This document shows, piece by piece, positions 1 to 9,751 of a DNA stretch of 64,000 nucleotides. Position 1 is the first letter of the stretch. Each line of letters opens with the position of its first letter. The notes beneath the pieces were generated by a model. It made no database searches and was not told the origin of the DNA. It saw nothing but the letters and a program-made list of their open reading frames with translations. Made by a program: the position numbers and the translations under genes. Source of the DNA: Pseudoalteromonas marina (GTDB taxonomy: Bacteria > Pseudomonadota > Gammaproteobacteria > Enterobacterales > Alteromonadaceae); NCBI RefSeq assembly GCF_000238335.3, contig NZ_AHCB03000005.1:496001-560000 (forward strand), written 5' to 3'.

Positions 1-168
1 AATAAACGTGAACCGTGCTATGTTGTTAATATAGGTACGGTTTTGGAGCAACTACCATTTAGTTTTTGTTATTATGTGTTATGTGCCATTTTATTGGCAA
101 GTTACTTTTATTCAATTTTAAAGCAAAAACTATGCCCTAAGATATATAAAGGTAAAACAGTTAATTAG
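1..168 (+). CDS. C-terminal end of a possible membrane protein (partial)
   Basis: Frame 1 is open from the window edge to a TAG at 166-168 and encodes about 55 residues. They include a hydrophobic stretch, roughly residues 20-40, rich in F, Y, L and C, followed by a basic tail ending KGKTVN, which is how many small membrane proteins end. The start lies outside the window and no family is recognised. An open frame of this length could occur by chance in AT-rich DNA, so only the composition and the edge position favour a real gene. Between 169 and 293 I see only the leader of the next gene. Confidence 0.4.
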   Translation, partial: NKREPCYVVNIGTVLEQLPFSFCYYVLCAILLASYFYSILKQKLCPKIYKGKTVN

Positions 169-293
169 GTAATGATTGTGGCTTAAGAAATTTGCACAGG
201 CAAGCTATGTTGCTATGTAAATAGATGAAATGGCAAAATAACAACAAAACAGTACGCATTTTTAAATTCAATGATTAATAAATAAGGTTATTA

Positions 294-1679
294 ATGGCTA
301 AAGCGGCAAAAGTAGAGTTTGTTTGTACAGAGTGTGGCATGAACTATCAACGTTGGCAGGGGCAATGTCGTTGCGGTGCGTGGAATACATTAGCTGAATT
401 TAAACCTTCAGCAGGGCAAAGTAAAAAAGCTACTGCACGCTCAAGTGTTGGCGGGTATGCCGGAGGTATTGGTGGTGGTTCTAAAAAAATTAATGACATA
501 GCGACCGTTGAAGCCGAAAAACAACTCACAGAAATAGGCGAGCTTGACCGTGTTTTAAGTGGTGGTGTTACTACGGGTTCTGTAAATATTATTTCGGGCG
601 ATCCGGGGGCGGGTAAAACAACGCTTTTATCTGACTTGGTGGCAAGAATGTCAAAGCGTATGCCATCTCTTTACTGTACCGCTGAGGAATCTTTGTCGCA
701 GTTTAAAAATCGTGTTAACCGCTTAAAGTTAGACTATAACGCCGATGAGCTTTATTTGCTTTCAGAAACCAGCGTTGAGACCATTATTGAAGAGCTTGAT
801 AAAAATAAAATAAAGTTTGCAGTCATCGACTCCATTCAAGCCGTTGTTACAGACACTGCAAATGGCAGTCCAGGCTCTCCTTCGCAAGTTAAAAGTGCTG
901 CTCAAGCATTAACTCAATATTGTAAGCAGAATGATGTGACCATGTTTATTATTGCTCACGTGAATAAAAATAACGAAATTGCAGGCCCGCAAACCTTGGT
1001 GCATATTGTTGATGCGCTATTACACATAGACACCAATGATGGACAAATACGTACCCTACGTGCCAATAAAAACCGCTTTGGTGACATTGATACTGTGGGT
1101 ATTTTTAAAATGTGTGAACGTGGAATGTTAAGCGTAGACAACCCGAGTGAGATATTTTTATCGGGCTCGACGACTGAATCCCCGGGGTCGTCTATTACCT
1201 GTATCCGTAAAGGTAATCGGAATCTATTGCTTGAAATACAATGTTTAACAACAGAAACCGAGGCTGAATTTCCACAGCGTGTTTGTGTAGGTTTAAATAT
1301 GAACCGAATAAAAATGCTCACAGGTATTTTACGTAAACATACAAAAACAAAAATATTTCACGACACCTTTTTTAATATTGTGGGTGGTTTAAAAATTGAT
1401 GAATCAGAAACCTGTATAGATTTAGCCCTTGTTACTGCGTTACTAAGTAGTTTGAACGAATTTGTTGTGCCTCGAACCACTTGTATTATGGGGGAGTTGA
1501 GTTTAAACGGTGATGTGCGCCCAATAGACAGCGGCGTACCACGAGTTAAAGAAGCTGCGCAGCATGGTTTTACAGAAATATTTATCCCGTTTCGTAACTA
1601 CCATAAATCAATGGAAGGCCTAGGCGCTAAAATAATTCCAGTAAAAACGGTACATGAGTTATTGAGCCTGATTAATTAA
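294..1679 (+). CDS. radA: RadA/Sms-type DNA repair ATPase, divergent
   Basis: RadA is a RecA-like branch-migration helicase that processes recombination intermediates in the cytoplasm. The 461 residues match the family length. In order there is an N-terminal zinc finger (C11, C14, C25, C27), a RecA core with Walker A GDPGAGKTT at 102-110, a Walker B ending VIDS at 177-180, the RadA-specific KNRFG motif at 259-263, and a C-terminal Lon-like domain from about 310. The odd point is the second half of the zinc finger, which reads C-R-C instead of the usual C-x2-C. The core is also less like E. coli RadA than expected (HVNKNNEIAG in place of HVTKDGSLAG). It could be a divergent paralogue. The AAGG a few bases before the ATG fits a ribosome site. 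Confidence 0.9.
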   Translation: MAKAAKVEFVCTECGMNYQRWQGQCRCGAWNTLAEFKPSAGQSKKATARSSVGGYAGGIGGGSKKINDIATVEAEKQLTEIGELDRVLSGGVTTGSVNIISGDPGAGKTTLLSDLVARMSKRMPSLYCTAEESLSQFKNRVNRLKLDYNADELYLLSETSVETIIEELDKNKIKFAVIDSIQAVVTDTANGSPGSPSQVKSAAQALTQYCKQNDVTMFIIAHVNKNNEIAGPQTLVHIVDALLHIDTNDGQIRTLRANKNRFGDIDTVGIFKMCERGMLSVDNPSEIFLSGSTTESPGSSITCIRKGNRNLLLEIQCLTTETEAEFPQRVCVGLNMNRIKMLTGILRKHTKTKIFHDTFFNIVGGLKIDESETCIDLALVTALLSSLNEFVVPRTTCIMGELSLNGDVRPIDSGVPRVKEAAQHGFTEIFIPFRNYHKSMEGLGAKIIPVKTVHELLSLIN

Positions 1680-1754
1680 CGCTTACAGCGACTGGTATGC
1701 AATGTTACTCTTGGGTTAATACAATTTTTATAAAAAATAGAATAAGGAAATAAC

Positions 1755-2687
1755 ATGAAAAAGTTAATTATAGCTGCAGCGATTATTGCCGCAGGTGTTG
1801 GCGGCGTTAGCTATGCTAACTATGTTGCAACCCAAGAGGTTCGTGTTGAAGTAGACAAGCAGCTGGCCATGGTGAGTGAGCAAACGGGTGCAACATTTAA
1901 ATATGCTGGCTTATCTGCAAGTGTTATTTCAAAAAGTGTTGAAATTACAAGTATGGAAGTAATAAGCCCTGAGGGCGAGAGTGTAGCCAACGTTCAAAGT
2001 ATTGAAGTTAAAGGCTACGAAACCGATAAAATTTCGCCGCATACATCGCTTGATGTAAAAAATCTGACACTCAGTAAAGACTTTATTGCCACACTGCCTG
2101 CTGACACAAATGCCATATTAGCATCAGCAAGTTACAATCTGCATTCATCTTTAGATTATAATGAAGAGTCTGGTGAAAGCGATATGGTTGTAAAGCTCAA
2201 TGCTAAAGATGTGATCAGTTTTAATATGGACATAGGGCTAGCTAATTCTAAACCGCTTATGGATACGTCGCTTGCGATGAGCAAAGAACAAAAGCAAGCG
2301 GGTGATACCCCTCTAACTTATGAGCAGCAACTGCAACAGCAAACACGTATGATGCAAGCAATGAGCAAGCTAGAACCCCGTAACGCAAGCTTTGTTATAA
2401 ATAACCAAGGTAAACTTAAAGAGTTATTAGAAAGTGAGCTTTCAAAGCAAGGTATGACTATTGAGCAAATGCAAGCAATGCTAGCCCAGCAGTTAGAGCA
2501 AGCGCCTGTAACTGAAGAAATAGCGAATGCGTTAACCAGCTTTGCCAGCGGTTTAAATTCGTTAACTGTTTCAGCAAAATTGCCTGAAGGCCAAACTATG
2601 ATGGAAGTTAACCAGCAATTAATGATGCTAGCTGGTAAGCCAGAGGAACTGGTTAAGTTTATAAATTTAGAAGTTAAAGGCGACTAA
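1755..2687 (+). CDS. Unknown exported or inner-membrane-anchored protein
   Basis: The 310-residue protein begins with a short basic stretch and a hydrophobic Ala/Ile-rich segment (residues 4-20), then SYANYVATQE. This could be an uncleaved anchor or a signal peptide cut near SYA. The rest is predicted periplasmic: beta-rich to about residue 175, then a Gln/Met-rich helical part (about 190-275) with repeated QQL and MQAM patterns. The layout (anchor, then a long domain with SxEIxxMEV strands) recalls DUF945/YdgA or AsmA-like proteins, but I see no diagnostic motif. It is a single gene between radA and a bidirectional terminator, with a good AAGGAA ribosome site. Confidence 0.75.
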   Translation: MKKLIIAAAIIAAGVGGVSYANYVATQEVRVEVDKQLAMVSEQTGATFKYAGLSASVISKSVEITSMEVISPEGESVANVQSIEVKGYETDKISPHTSLDVKNLTLSKDFIATLPADTNAILASASYNLHSSLDYNEESGESDMVVKLNAKDVISFNMDIGLANSKPLMDTSLAMSKEQKQAGDTPLTYEQQLQQQTRMMQAMSKLEPRNASFVINNQGKLKELLESELSKQGMTIEQMQAMLAQQLEQAPVTEEIANALTSFASGLNSLTVSAKLPEGQTMMEVNQQLMMLAGKPEELVKFINLEVKGD

Positions 2688-2715
2688 TCACGATAAGTCG
2701 TTAAATCATAATTTA

Positions 2716-2750
2716 AAAAGCCGCACTTGTTTAATCAAATGCGGCTTTTA
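2716..2750. terminator. Bidirectional intrinsic terminator between the 1755-2687 gene and serA
   Basis: A perfect 10-bp stem (AAAAGCCGCA at 2716-2725 with TGCGGCTTTT at 2740-2749) sits between two convergent genes. A-rich and T-rich flanks allow it to stop transcription in both directions. Confidence 0.85.
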
Positions 2751-2763
2751 TTATAGATAATGT

Positions 2764-3993
2764 TTAGTGAAGAATACGCGCTCTAATTGTTCCTTCAACT
2801 GCACTTAGCTCTTTAAGCGCTACTTCAGAGTGGTCGGTATCAACGTCAATAACCACATAACCAATTGCTTCATCAGTTTGTAAGTACTGAGCCGCTATAT
2901 TGATACCGTGCTGCGCAAACGCTTGGTTAATTTGCGTTAACACACCTGGGCGGTTGTGGTGAACATGCAATAAGCGACTACGGTTAGCAAGCTCTGGCAG
3001 TGATACCTCAGGGAAGTTAACGGCGGTAATTGTAGAGCCGTTATCTGAATATTTAGCCAATTTACCTGCCACTTCAATACCAATATTTTCTTGAGCTTCT
3101 TGAGTTGAACCACCAATATGCGGCGTTAAAATAACGTTATCGAAGTCGCGTAGTGGCGATACAAACTCTTCATCGTTAGATTTAGGTTCAACAGGGAACA
3201 CATCAATTGCTGCACCACTTAGCTTTTTCTCGCTAAGTGATTCTGCAAGGGCATCAATATCAACAACGGTGCCGCGAGAGGCGTTAATTAAAATAGCGCC
3301 TTGTTTCATTACCGCAAGCTCTGCCGAACCGATTAAGTTTTTGGTCTGTGGTGTTTCTGGCACATGCAAACTAATTACATCAGAGCGCTGAAGTAGCTGA
3401 GTCAAGTTATGCACTTGTTTTGCATTACCCAGTGTTAGCTTATCTTCAATGTCGTAAAACTCGACGTTCATACCAATGTTTTCAGCCATAATACCTAGCT
3501 GAGTACCAATATGGCCATAACCAATAATACCGAGCGTTTTACCACGGGCTTCAAATGAACCCGTTGCTGTTTTTAGCCACTCACCACGGTGAGCCGCAGC
3601 ATTTCGCTCAGGTATACCGCGAAGTAAAAGCAGTATTTCACCAAGTACTAGCTCTGCAACAGAGCGTGTATTTGAAAATGGCGCATTAAATACAGCAATA
3701 CCACGCTGGCGAGCGTTACTTAAGTCAACTTGGTTTGTACCAATACAAAAACAACCGATGGCAATCAGCTTCTCTGCAGCATCTAAAACAGCTTCGTTAA
3801 TATGAGTACGAGAACGCAGACCTACAAAGTGAGCGTCTTTAATACGTTCTTTAAGCTCGTCTTCAGGTAGCGATGTTTTAACGTAGTCTATATTGCTGTA
3901 ACCATTTCGTTTTAGCGTTTCAACTGCGCTTTGGTGCACACCTTCAAGCAAGAGAATTTTAATTTTGTCTTTTGCTAACGATACCTTACTCAT
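2764..3993 (-). CDS. serA: D-3-phosphoglycerate dehydrogenase
   Basis: SerA oxidises 3-phosphoglycerate to 3-phosphohydroxypyruvate with NAD, the first step of serine synthesis. The 409 residues match the gammaproteobacterial type (E. coli 410). The NAD-binding loop GYGHIG lies at 158-163, the catalytic Arg240, Glu269 and His292 are all in place (SRGTVVDID, PVEP, PHIGG), and a C-terminal ACT domain from about residue 335 should bind serine for feedback inhibition. It lies 9 bp downstream of rpiA on the same strand, the usual rpiA-serA arrangement, and ends at the shared terminator near 2730. Confidence 0.97.
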   Translation of the reverse strand: MSKVSLAKDKIKILLLEGVHQSAVETLKRNGYSNIDYVKTSLPEDELKERIKDAHFVGLRSRTHINEAVLDAAEKLIAIGCFCIGTNQVDLSNARQRGIAVFNAPFSNTRSVAELVLGEILLLLRGIPERNAAAHRGEWLKTATGSFEARGKTLGIIGYGHIGTQLGIMAENIGMNVEFYDIEDKLTLGNAKQVHNLTQLLQRSDVISLHVPETPQTKNLIGSAELAVMKQGAILINASRGTVVDIDALAESLSEKKLSGAAIDVFPVEPKSNDEEFVSPLRDFDNVILTPHIGGSTQEAQENIGIEVAGKLAKYSDNGSTITAVNFPEVSLPELANRSRLLHVHHNRPGVLTQINQAFAQHGINIAAQYLQTDEAIGYVVIDVDTDHSEVALKELSAVEGTIRARILH

Positions 3994-4002
3994 AACCTCA
4001 TC

Positions 4003-4656
4003 CTATTTAATTTGAGGCCCATTTTTAGTGCCGATAATTACTTTATCAGCACCACGCATCGCAAATAGGCCATTGGTAACTACGCCAACAATTTGATTTA
4101 TATCTGTCTCAAGTTGCTTAGCATTGGTAATATTTAAATTATATACGTCTAAAATAACGTTACCGTTATCGGTAACCACACCTTGGCGGTAGACTGGGTC
4201 GCCGCCTAACTTTAATAACTCACGTGCTACGTAGCTGCGCGCCATTGGAATAACTTCAACTGGAAGCGGAAATTCCCCCAATGTGTCCACTAGTTTGGTG
4301 TCATCAACAATACACACAAACTGCTTAGCAACTGCAGCCACAATTTTTTCACGGGTAAGTGCAGCACCACCGCCTTTAATCATTTCATTTTGAGCGTTAA
4401 TTTCATCAGCGCCGTCGATGTAAACATCGAGTACATCGATATCGTTTAGCTCAAATACTTCAATACCGAGCTCTTTTAAACGCGCTGTAGAAGCTTCAGA
4501 GCTTGATACAGCACCTACTAAAGTGTCTTTAACTGTGCCAAGGGCATCAATAAAGTGATTAACGGTTGAGCCTGTGCCTACACCTACTATCGTGTTTTCT
4601 TTTACAAACTCGAGTGCAGCCCATGCTGCTGCTTTTTTTAATTCGTCTTGTGTCAT
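4003..4656 (-). CDS. rpiA: Ribose-5-phosphate isomerase A
   Basis: RpiA interconverts ribose 5-phosphate and ribulose 5-phosphate in the non-oxidative pentose phosphate pathway. The 217 residues include the phosphate loop GVGTGST (25-31), the active-site DGAD (81-84), KGGGAAL (94-100) and the catalytic-base Glu103 in TREK. The gene belongs to the conserved fau-rpiA-serA group on this strand. It starts 53 bp after fau ends and lies 9 bp before serA, so it probably shares a transcript with serA. Confidence 0.97.
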   Translation of the reverse strand: MTQDELKKAAAWAALEFVKENTIVGVGTGSTVNHFIDALGTVKDTLVGAVSSSEASTARLKELGIEVFELNDIDVLDVYIDGADEINAQNEMIKGGGAALTREKIVAAVAKQFVCIVDDTKLVDTLGEFPLPVEVIPMARSYVARELLKLGGDPVYRQGVVTDNGNVILDVYNLNITNAKQLETDINQIVGVVTNGLFAMRGADKVIIGTKNGPQIK

Positions 4657-4709
4657 TATTTTGTGCTCATGTATGTCAAACGTGTGCTGTAAGTATGCGA
4701 ATAATCACA

Positions 4710-5306
4710 TCACCAGCAGTAATTATTGTTCGGTGTTATTATGGTTTTAAGCGGTACATCCCAAGACTCTATTGGCAATACATCAACTTTTTGGCACTCA
4801 TGTGCAAGGCCTATAAGTCGTGGTTTTTGCCAGTTTTCATCGTGTAAACGAGCCAGTGTTCTATCGTAAAACCCACCTCCCATTCCTAAGCGATTACCTT
4901 GATTATCAAATGCAACTAATGGCATAAGTAAGTAGTCCAGCTCGGGTAAAGGGCATATTTGACTGCAATTTAGCTTAGGTTCAAAGATACCATAGCGATT
5001 TGCCTTCATGGGTGAGTTTTTCTCATAGCGCTGAAACAGCAAAGTGGCGCCATTAAATGGGTGTATTGCTGGTAGGTAAATAACGTGATTTAAGTTCCAT
5101 AATTCTTTAATTAACAATGAGGTATCAAGCTCTCCGTCGTTACTTAAATAAATGGCGATATGTTGGTTTTTAGCTGTTTTTTTTGTTTTTAAGTATTGAA
5201 TAAAATTCATACTTAAAGATTGAGATGCTAAATTTTGCTGTTCATTAGACAAATTATTACGTAATTCGCGAATAGATTTTCTTATTTGGGCGCGTGAATC
5301 GCTCAT
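4710..5306 (-). CDS. fau: 5-formyltetrahydrofolate cyclo-ligase
   Basis: This enzyme (also YgfA, 5-FCL) converts 5-formyl-THF to 5,10-methenyl-THF with ATP and so recovers folate. At 198 residues it is of normal length. The N-terminal helix carries the basic RKSIRELRNNL motif used for ATP binding, and the C-terminal half has the signature RLGMGGGFYDRTLARL, the ATP and folate loop. In many gammaproteobacteria fau follows the 6S RNA gene; here only 20 bp separate it from the preceding unknown gene, so 6S RNA is not in its usual place. It is probably co-transcribed with that gene. Confidence 0.95.
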   Translation of the reverse strand: MSDSRAQIRKSIRELRNNLSNEQQNLASQSLSMNFIQYLKTKKTAKNQHIAIYLSNDGELDTSLLIKELWNLNHVIYLPAIHPFNGATLLFQRYEKNSPMKANRYGIFEPKLNCSQICPLPELDYLLMPLVAFDNQGNRLGMGGGFYDRTLARLHDENWQKPRLIGLAHECQKVDVLPIESWDVPLKTIITPNNNYCW

Positions 5307-5326
5307 TTTTCAAACTTACCAACTAA

Positions 5327-5875
5327 TTAAAAAGCAAATAAAGCAGGAAACGCCAAGTACACCGCAAGTATAATAAGCAACGTAACAACCGTAGCTATTA
5401 ACGAATAAAGCAATGCATTACTGCGTTTTTTAGGCTGAGTTATTAGCTCCTCGTCCAGCAATAGCTCTTCGTCTTGCCATTCGTCTTCATCTACTTCAGG
5501 GTTTTTTGTTTGGTTTTCAGGTAGGCGCTGCTCAAGGTCTTCGAGTTTTTCTTCTAGCCTGATTAAACTGCTGGTTATGTAGTCTAATGCGTCAAAAATA
5601 CGCTCATCTCGCTGGCTATCACTTACCGTTTGAGTAGTTTTTTCAGTATTTGTCGATACAGCTTGAAGCTTACTTTTAATACCCATTCCAACAAGTAGCT
5701 TAGCTTGTTTTAATGCTTTGTTTTTATCGCTAGGCGCAAATAAAGGCTTACCTTTAAAAAATAAGGCTACTTTTTCTTCTGAGATTTTTAGTTTTGCCGC
5801 CAGTGTTGTACACGCTGTTTTTGAGTCAACGTTATCAGCGAGTCCAGCAAACATAACGCGAAAGTTATCGGTCAT
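5327..5875 (-). CDS. Unknown protein with N-terminal FFxGK-type domain and C-terminal membrane anchor
   Basis: The 182-residue protein has three parts. Residues 1-70 form a small domain with the pattern VALFFKGKPLFAPSDKNKALKQAKLLVGMGIKSKL. It resembles the short N-terminal module found before RDD or DUF805 membrane domains in many proteobacteria (FxGKPxxxKxGxxxxxAxxxxxxLxxxGA). Residues 90-125 are charged and coiled-coil-like (LIRLEEKLEDLEQRL), followed by a very acidic stretch. Residues 157-179 form one hydrophobic helix at the C terminus, so it should be tail-anchored with its domain in the cytoplasm. It sits 20 bp upstream of fau. The function is unknown. Confidence 0.8.
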   Translation of the reverse strand: MTDNFRVMFAGLADNVDSKTACTTLAAKLKISEEKVALFFKGKPLFAPSDKNKALKQAKLLVGMGIKSKLQAVSTNTEKTTQTVSDSQRDERIFDALDYITSSLIRLEEKLEDLEQRLPENQTKNPEVDEDEWQDEELLLDEELITQPKKRSNALLYSLIATVVTLLIILAVYLAFPALFAF

Positions 5876-5997
5876 TTAAATATCCCTAAAGCTTTATAAT
5901 TAAATGAGTATATACCTAAAGTATAAAAAAGTTCGAGGACCAATTAATAGTTATTTTTTTAACTATGAATTAGCGTTGCGTTACATAATTGCTAGCT

Positions 5998-6029
5998 ATA
6001 AAAAAGGCCCTTAAAAGGGCCGTTTTTTT
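5998..6029 (-). terminator. Intrinsic terminator of metK
   Basis: GGCCCT (6006-6011) pairs with AGGGCC (6016-6021) around a four-base loop. On the minus strand the stem is followed by a run of Ts (5999-6005 complemented) just downstream of metK. The + strand T run at 6023-6029 could also stop transcription arriving from the left. Confidence 0.8.
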
Positions 6030-6038
6030 GCTTTAGTC

Positions 6039-7190
6039 TTAAAGACCCGCTGCTGCGCGAAGTGCGTCAGCTTTATCTGTGCGTTCCCATGGGAATTCGT
6101 CACGGCCAAAGTGGCCGTAAGCTGCAGTAGGAAGATAGATAGGGCGCTCTAAATCAAGCATTTGAATTAAGCCGTAAGGGCGTAGGTCAAAATGTTCACG
6201 AATTAATTCGATTAAACGTGCTTCTTCTAATTTACCAGTACCAAACGTTTCAACACTAATAGAGGTTGGCTCTGCAACACCAATTGCGTAAGATACTTGT
6301 AATTCACACTTATCAGCAAGGCCAGCAGCCACTACGTTTTTAGCCACGTAACGTGCAGCGTATGCAGCTGAGCGGTCAACTTTTGATGGATCTTTACCAG
6401 AGAAAGCACCACCACCGTGACGTGCCATACCACCGTATGTATCAACAATGATTTTACGTCCTGTTAAACCACAGTCACCCATTGGACCACCAATTACAAA
6501 GCGGCCTGTTGGGTTAATAAAAAACTTAGTTGCGCTTGTGATTAGTTCAGCAGGAAGTACTGGCTTGATGATGGTTTCCATCACAGCTTCTACTAAATCG
6601 TTTTGAGAGATGTCTTCGCTGTGCTGAGTTGACAGAACAACCGCATCAATACCTACTGGCTTACCGTTTTCGTATGCAAAAGTAACTTGAGATTTTGCAT
6701 CTGGACGTAACCAGTTAAGCTCGCCGCTTTTACGTACTTGTGCTTGACGCTGAACTAAACGGTGAGAATACGTGATAGGTGCAGGCATTAACACTTCAGT
6801 TTCGTTACATGCGTAACCAAACATTAAACCTTGGTCGCCAGCGCCTTGTTCTTCTGGGCTAGTACGGTCAACACCTTGGTTAATGTCTGGAGACTGTTTA
6901 CCAATGGTGTTCAAAATTGCACACGAGTCAGCATCAAAACCCATATCTGAGTGAGTGTAGCCAATTTCACGTACTGTTTTACGCGTAATCTCTTCTATAT
7001 CAACCCATGCGCTAGTAGTGATTTCACCACCAACCATAACCATACCTGTTTTCACGTATGTTTCGCACGCAACGCGGGCATGAGAGTCTTGCTCTAGGAT
7101 AGCATCAAGAACCGCATCAGAGATTTGGTCGGCGATTTTATCCGGATGACCTTCAGAAACAGATTCAGAAGTAAATAAATGTTTTGCCAT
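6039..7190 (-). CDS. metK: S-adenosylmethionine synthetase
   Basis: MetK makes S-adenosylmethionine from methionine and ATP. From the ATG at 7190 the product is 383 residues and starts [18 protein letters not shown], exactly as in the family. A GTG five codons upstream is in frame but would add residues not expected in MetK. Visible signatures are SEGHPDK (ATP/Mg site), [12 protein letters not shown] and [22 protein letters not shown] (nucleotide and phosphate binding). It diverges from tkt, and the roughly 300 bp between them hold a candidate MetJ site, so methionine-dependent repression is likely. A strong terminator follows. Confidence 0.97.
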   Translation of the reverse strand: MAKHLFTSESVSEGHPDKIADQISDAVLDAILEQDSHARVACETYVKTGMVMVGGEITTSAWVDIEEITRKTVREIGYTHSDMGFDADSCAILNTIGKQSPDINQGVDRTSPEEQGAGDQGLMFGYACNETEVLMPAPITYSHRLVQRQAQVRKSGELNWLRPDAKSQVTFAYENGKPVGIDAVVLSTQHSEDISQNDLVEAVMETIIKPVLPAELITSATKFFINPTGRFVIGGPMGDCGLTGRKIIVDTYGGMARHGGGAFSGKDPSKVDRSAAYAARYVAKNVVAAGLADKCELQVSYAIGVAEPTSISVETFGTGKLEEARLIELIREHFDLRPYGLIQMLDLERPIYLPTAAYGHFGRDEFPWERTDKADALRAAAGL

Positions 7191-7292
7191 TGTAATTATG
7201 CTCACAAATATTGCGCTTCACAAACGTCGGTATTAGCGCTAAAAAATTAAGGGGCGTATTTTATCTAAAACGAAACACCTTGCATAGTGTTT

Positions 7293-7308
7293 TTACGCCT
7301 AGACGTCT
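7293..7308. promoter_or_regulatory. Candidate MetJ operator (met box) upstream of metK
   Basis: Positions 7301-7308 are a perfect AGACGTCT met box. The adjoining octamer TTACGCCT (7293-7300) matches 5 of 8. MetJ binds two or more tandem octamers. The site is about 105 bp upstream of the metK start, where the enterobacterial metK operator also lies. The tandem copy is weak, so this remains a prediction. Confidence 0.5.
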
Positions 7309-7495
7309 AAATTAAATTAGTTATGACATTATGGTCTTAAAAAATATTCATAATACCTCATTTTTATAGGGTTTTTAATTGCACACAGCCCCCACAATAA
7401 GTAAGAATGGTCGCAATAAAAGTGCTCTTGTAACTTGAGTACATAAACGAACACATAAATACCCGCGCAAATACATATATAAGGTAGGAGAATTC

Positions 7496-9487
7496 ATGCC
7501 ATCTCGCAAAGAACTTGCAAATGCTATTCGCGTCTTGTCAATGGACGCAGTACAAAAGGCCAAATCTGGTCACCCTGGAGCCCCTATGGGCATGGCTGAT
7601 ATCGCAGAAGTATTATGGCGCGATTATCTAAAACATAATCCATCAAATCCAGAGTGGGCAGACCGAGATCGATTTATACTGTCAAACGGCCACGGTTCAA
7701 TGCTTATCTATTCTTTATTGCACTTAAGTGGTTATGATTTACCGTTGGACGAAATTAAAAACTTCCGTCAAATGCACTCTAAAACACCAGGCCACCCAGA
7801 ATACGGTTATGCGCCAGGTATCGAGACCACTACGGGCCCACTAGGCCAAGGGATCACAAATGCGGTAGGCATGGCAATTGCTGAAAAAGCGCTTGCGGCA
7901 CAATTTAACCGTGAAGGTCACGACATTGTTGATCACCACACTTACGCATTTATGGGTGATGGCTGTTTAATGGAAGGCATTTCGCATGAAGCCTGTTCGC
8001 TTGCCGGCACATTAGGCCTAGGCAAGCTGGTTGCTTTTTGGGATGACAACGGCATTTCTATTGATGGTGAAGTTGAAGGCTGGTTTAGCGATGACACACC
8101 TGCACGTTTTAAAGCGTACGGCTGGCACGTAATTAGTGACGTTGATGGCCACGATAGCGATGCAGTAAGTGCTGCAATTAGCGAAGCAAAAAGCGTGACT
8201 GATAAACCAACACTAATTTGTTGTAAAACAATTATTGGTTACGGGTCACCGAATAAATCGGGTAGTCACGACTGTCACGGTGCACCACTTGGCGATGACG
8301 AAATTAAAGCATCGCGTGAGTTTTTAGGTTGGACGGGTGATGCATTTGAAATCCCTGAAGACATTTACGCACAGTGGGATGGAAAAGCTAAAGGCCAAGA
8401 GCTTGAATCAAGCTGGGACGAAAAGTTTGCAGCCTATGCAAAAGCATTCCCAGAGCTTGCAGCTGAGTACAAACGCCGTACAAATTCAGATTTACCTGCC
8501 GATTGGGCTGAAAAGTCACAAGCGTATATTGAGCAATTACAAGCAAACCCGGCAAATCCAGCATCTCGTAAAGCGTCACAAAATGCATTAAATGCATTTG
8601 GTCCATTATTACCAGAATTTATGGGTGGCTCTGCCGATTTAGCAGGTTCAAACTTAACAATTTGGGAAGGCTCTAAAGGCCTAACAGCGGACGATGCAAG
8701 TGGTAACTACGTTTACTACGGTGTGCGTGAGTTTGGTATGTCGGCAATTATGAACGGTATTGCACTTCATAAAGGCTTTATTCCTTACGGTGCAACGTTC
8801 TTAATGTTTATGGAATACGCACGCAACGCGGTTCGTATGGCTGCATTAATGAAGCAACCAAGCATTTTTGTATACACGCACGATTCAATTGGTTTAGGTG
8901 AAGATGGTCCAACTCACCAACCAGTAGAGCAAATTGCCAGCATGCGTTTAACGCCTAACCTTTATAACTGGCGCCCGTGTGACCAAGTTGAGTCAGCAAT
9001 TGCATGGCAACAAGCTATTGAACGTAAAGACGGCCCTACATCGTTAATATTCACACGTCAAGGTCTTGAGCAACAGGCGCGTGGCGCACAACAGCTAAGC
9101 GACGTCAAAAAGGGTGGTTACATCCTTAGCTGTGACGGCAACCCAGAGCTAATTATTATTGCAACCGGTTCTGAGGTGCAATTAGCACAAGATTCAGCTA
9201 CTGAATTACGCAGCCAAGGTAAAAAGGTACGTGTTGTATCTATGCCATGTACTGATGCATTTGAAGATCAATCGCCTGAGTACAAAGAAAGCGTATTACC
9301 AGCAAGCGTTTCTCGTCGCGTAGCGGTAGAGGCAGGTATTGCTGATTACTGGTACAAGTATGTAGGCCTAAATGGCGCCGTAGTCGGTATGACCACCTTT
9401 GGTGAGTCTGCACCAGCTAACGAGTTGTTTGAGCACTTTGGCTTTACGGTTGAAAACATTGTAAGTAAAGCAAACGCACTTTTTTAA
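7496..9487 (+). CDS. tkt: Transketolase
   Basis: Transketolase moves two-carbon ketol units between sugar phosphates, using thiamine diphosphate. At 663 residues it matches E. coli TktA. The N terminus shows the substrate motif [13 protein letters not shown]. The ThDP motif begins GDGCLMEG and ends in DDNGIS, the pyrimidine-domain motif YYGVREFGM holds the catalytic Glu, and [16 protein letters not shown] is the family signature. AGGAG at 7486-7490, five bases before the ATG, fixes the start. It is a single gene ended by a strong hairpin. epd/pgk/fba, which follow tkt in many relatives, are absent. Confidence 0.98.
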   Translation: MPSRKELANAIRVLSMDAVQKAKSGHPGAPMGMADIAEVLWRDYLKHNPSNPEWADRDRFILSNGHGSMLIYSLLHLSGYDLPLDEIKNFRQMHSKTPGHPEYGYAPGIETTTGPLGQGITNAVGMAIAEKALAAQFNREGHDIVDHHTYAFMGDGCLMEGISHEACSLAGTLGLGKLVAFWDDNGISIDGEVEGWFSDDTPARFKAYGWHVISDVDGHDSDAVSAAISEAKSVTDKPTLICCKTIIGYGSPNKSGSHDCHGAPLGDDEIKASREFLGWTGDAFEIPEDIYAQWDGKAKGQELESSWDEKFAAYAKAFPELAAEYKRRTNSDLPADWAEKSQAYIEQLQANPANPASRKASQNALNAFGPLLPEFMGGSADLAGSNLTIWEGSKGLTADDASGNYVYYGVREFGMSAIMNGIALHKGFIPYGATFLMFMEYARNAVRMAALMKQPSIFVYTHDSIGLGEDGPTHQPVEQIASMRLTPNLYNWRPCDQVESAIAWQQAIERKDGPTSLIFTRQGLEQQARGAQQLSDVKKGGYILSCDGNPELIIIATGSEVQLAQDSATELRSQGKKVRVVSMPCTDAFEDQSPEYKESVLPASVSRRVAVEAGIADYWYKYVGLNGAVVGMTTFGESAPANELFEHFGFTVENIVSKANALF

Positions 9488-9517
9488 TCGTTTTTGATTA
9501 AATAAGTTAAGTAACTT

Positions 9518-9545
9518 AAAACCCGCCAACGTGCGGGTTTTTTTA
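9518..9545 (+). terminator. Intrinsic terminator of tkt
   Basis: AAACCCGC (9518-9525) pairs with GCGGGTTT (9533-9540) around a 7-base loop and is followed by more Ts to 9544. It lies about 30 bp after the tkt stop. Confidence 0.88.
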
Positions 9546-9751
9546 TGCCCATATATGAAACAACTTCATCTTGTTCTAAATGAGGATTTTTTAACGCAGA
9601 TAGCGACACTTTTAGCCCCTAAAAATGACTAAGTATTATTGCGAATTGGTATTAAGCGTTACTGCTTTTCTTGCAAGAAAGTAAGCTATCAGGCAAGGTA
9701 GTGCGATAAAATTTATAAATAAAGATCTTTAAATTAATAGCAGGAGCTAAA

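Noticed and set aside
5307..6038. A 6S RNA (ssrS) gene upstream of fau
   Set aside because: Only 20 bp lie between fau and the preceding gene, and the gap before metK shows no 6S-like long bulged hairpin, only the metK terminator.
7191..7205. Upstream GTG start for metK
   Set aside because: MetK proteins begin at MAKHLF, which starts at 7190; the extra five residues have no family support.
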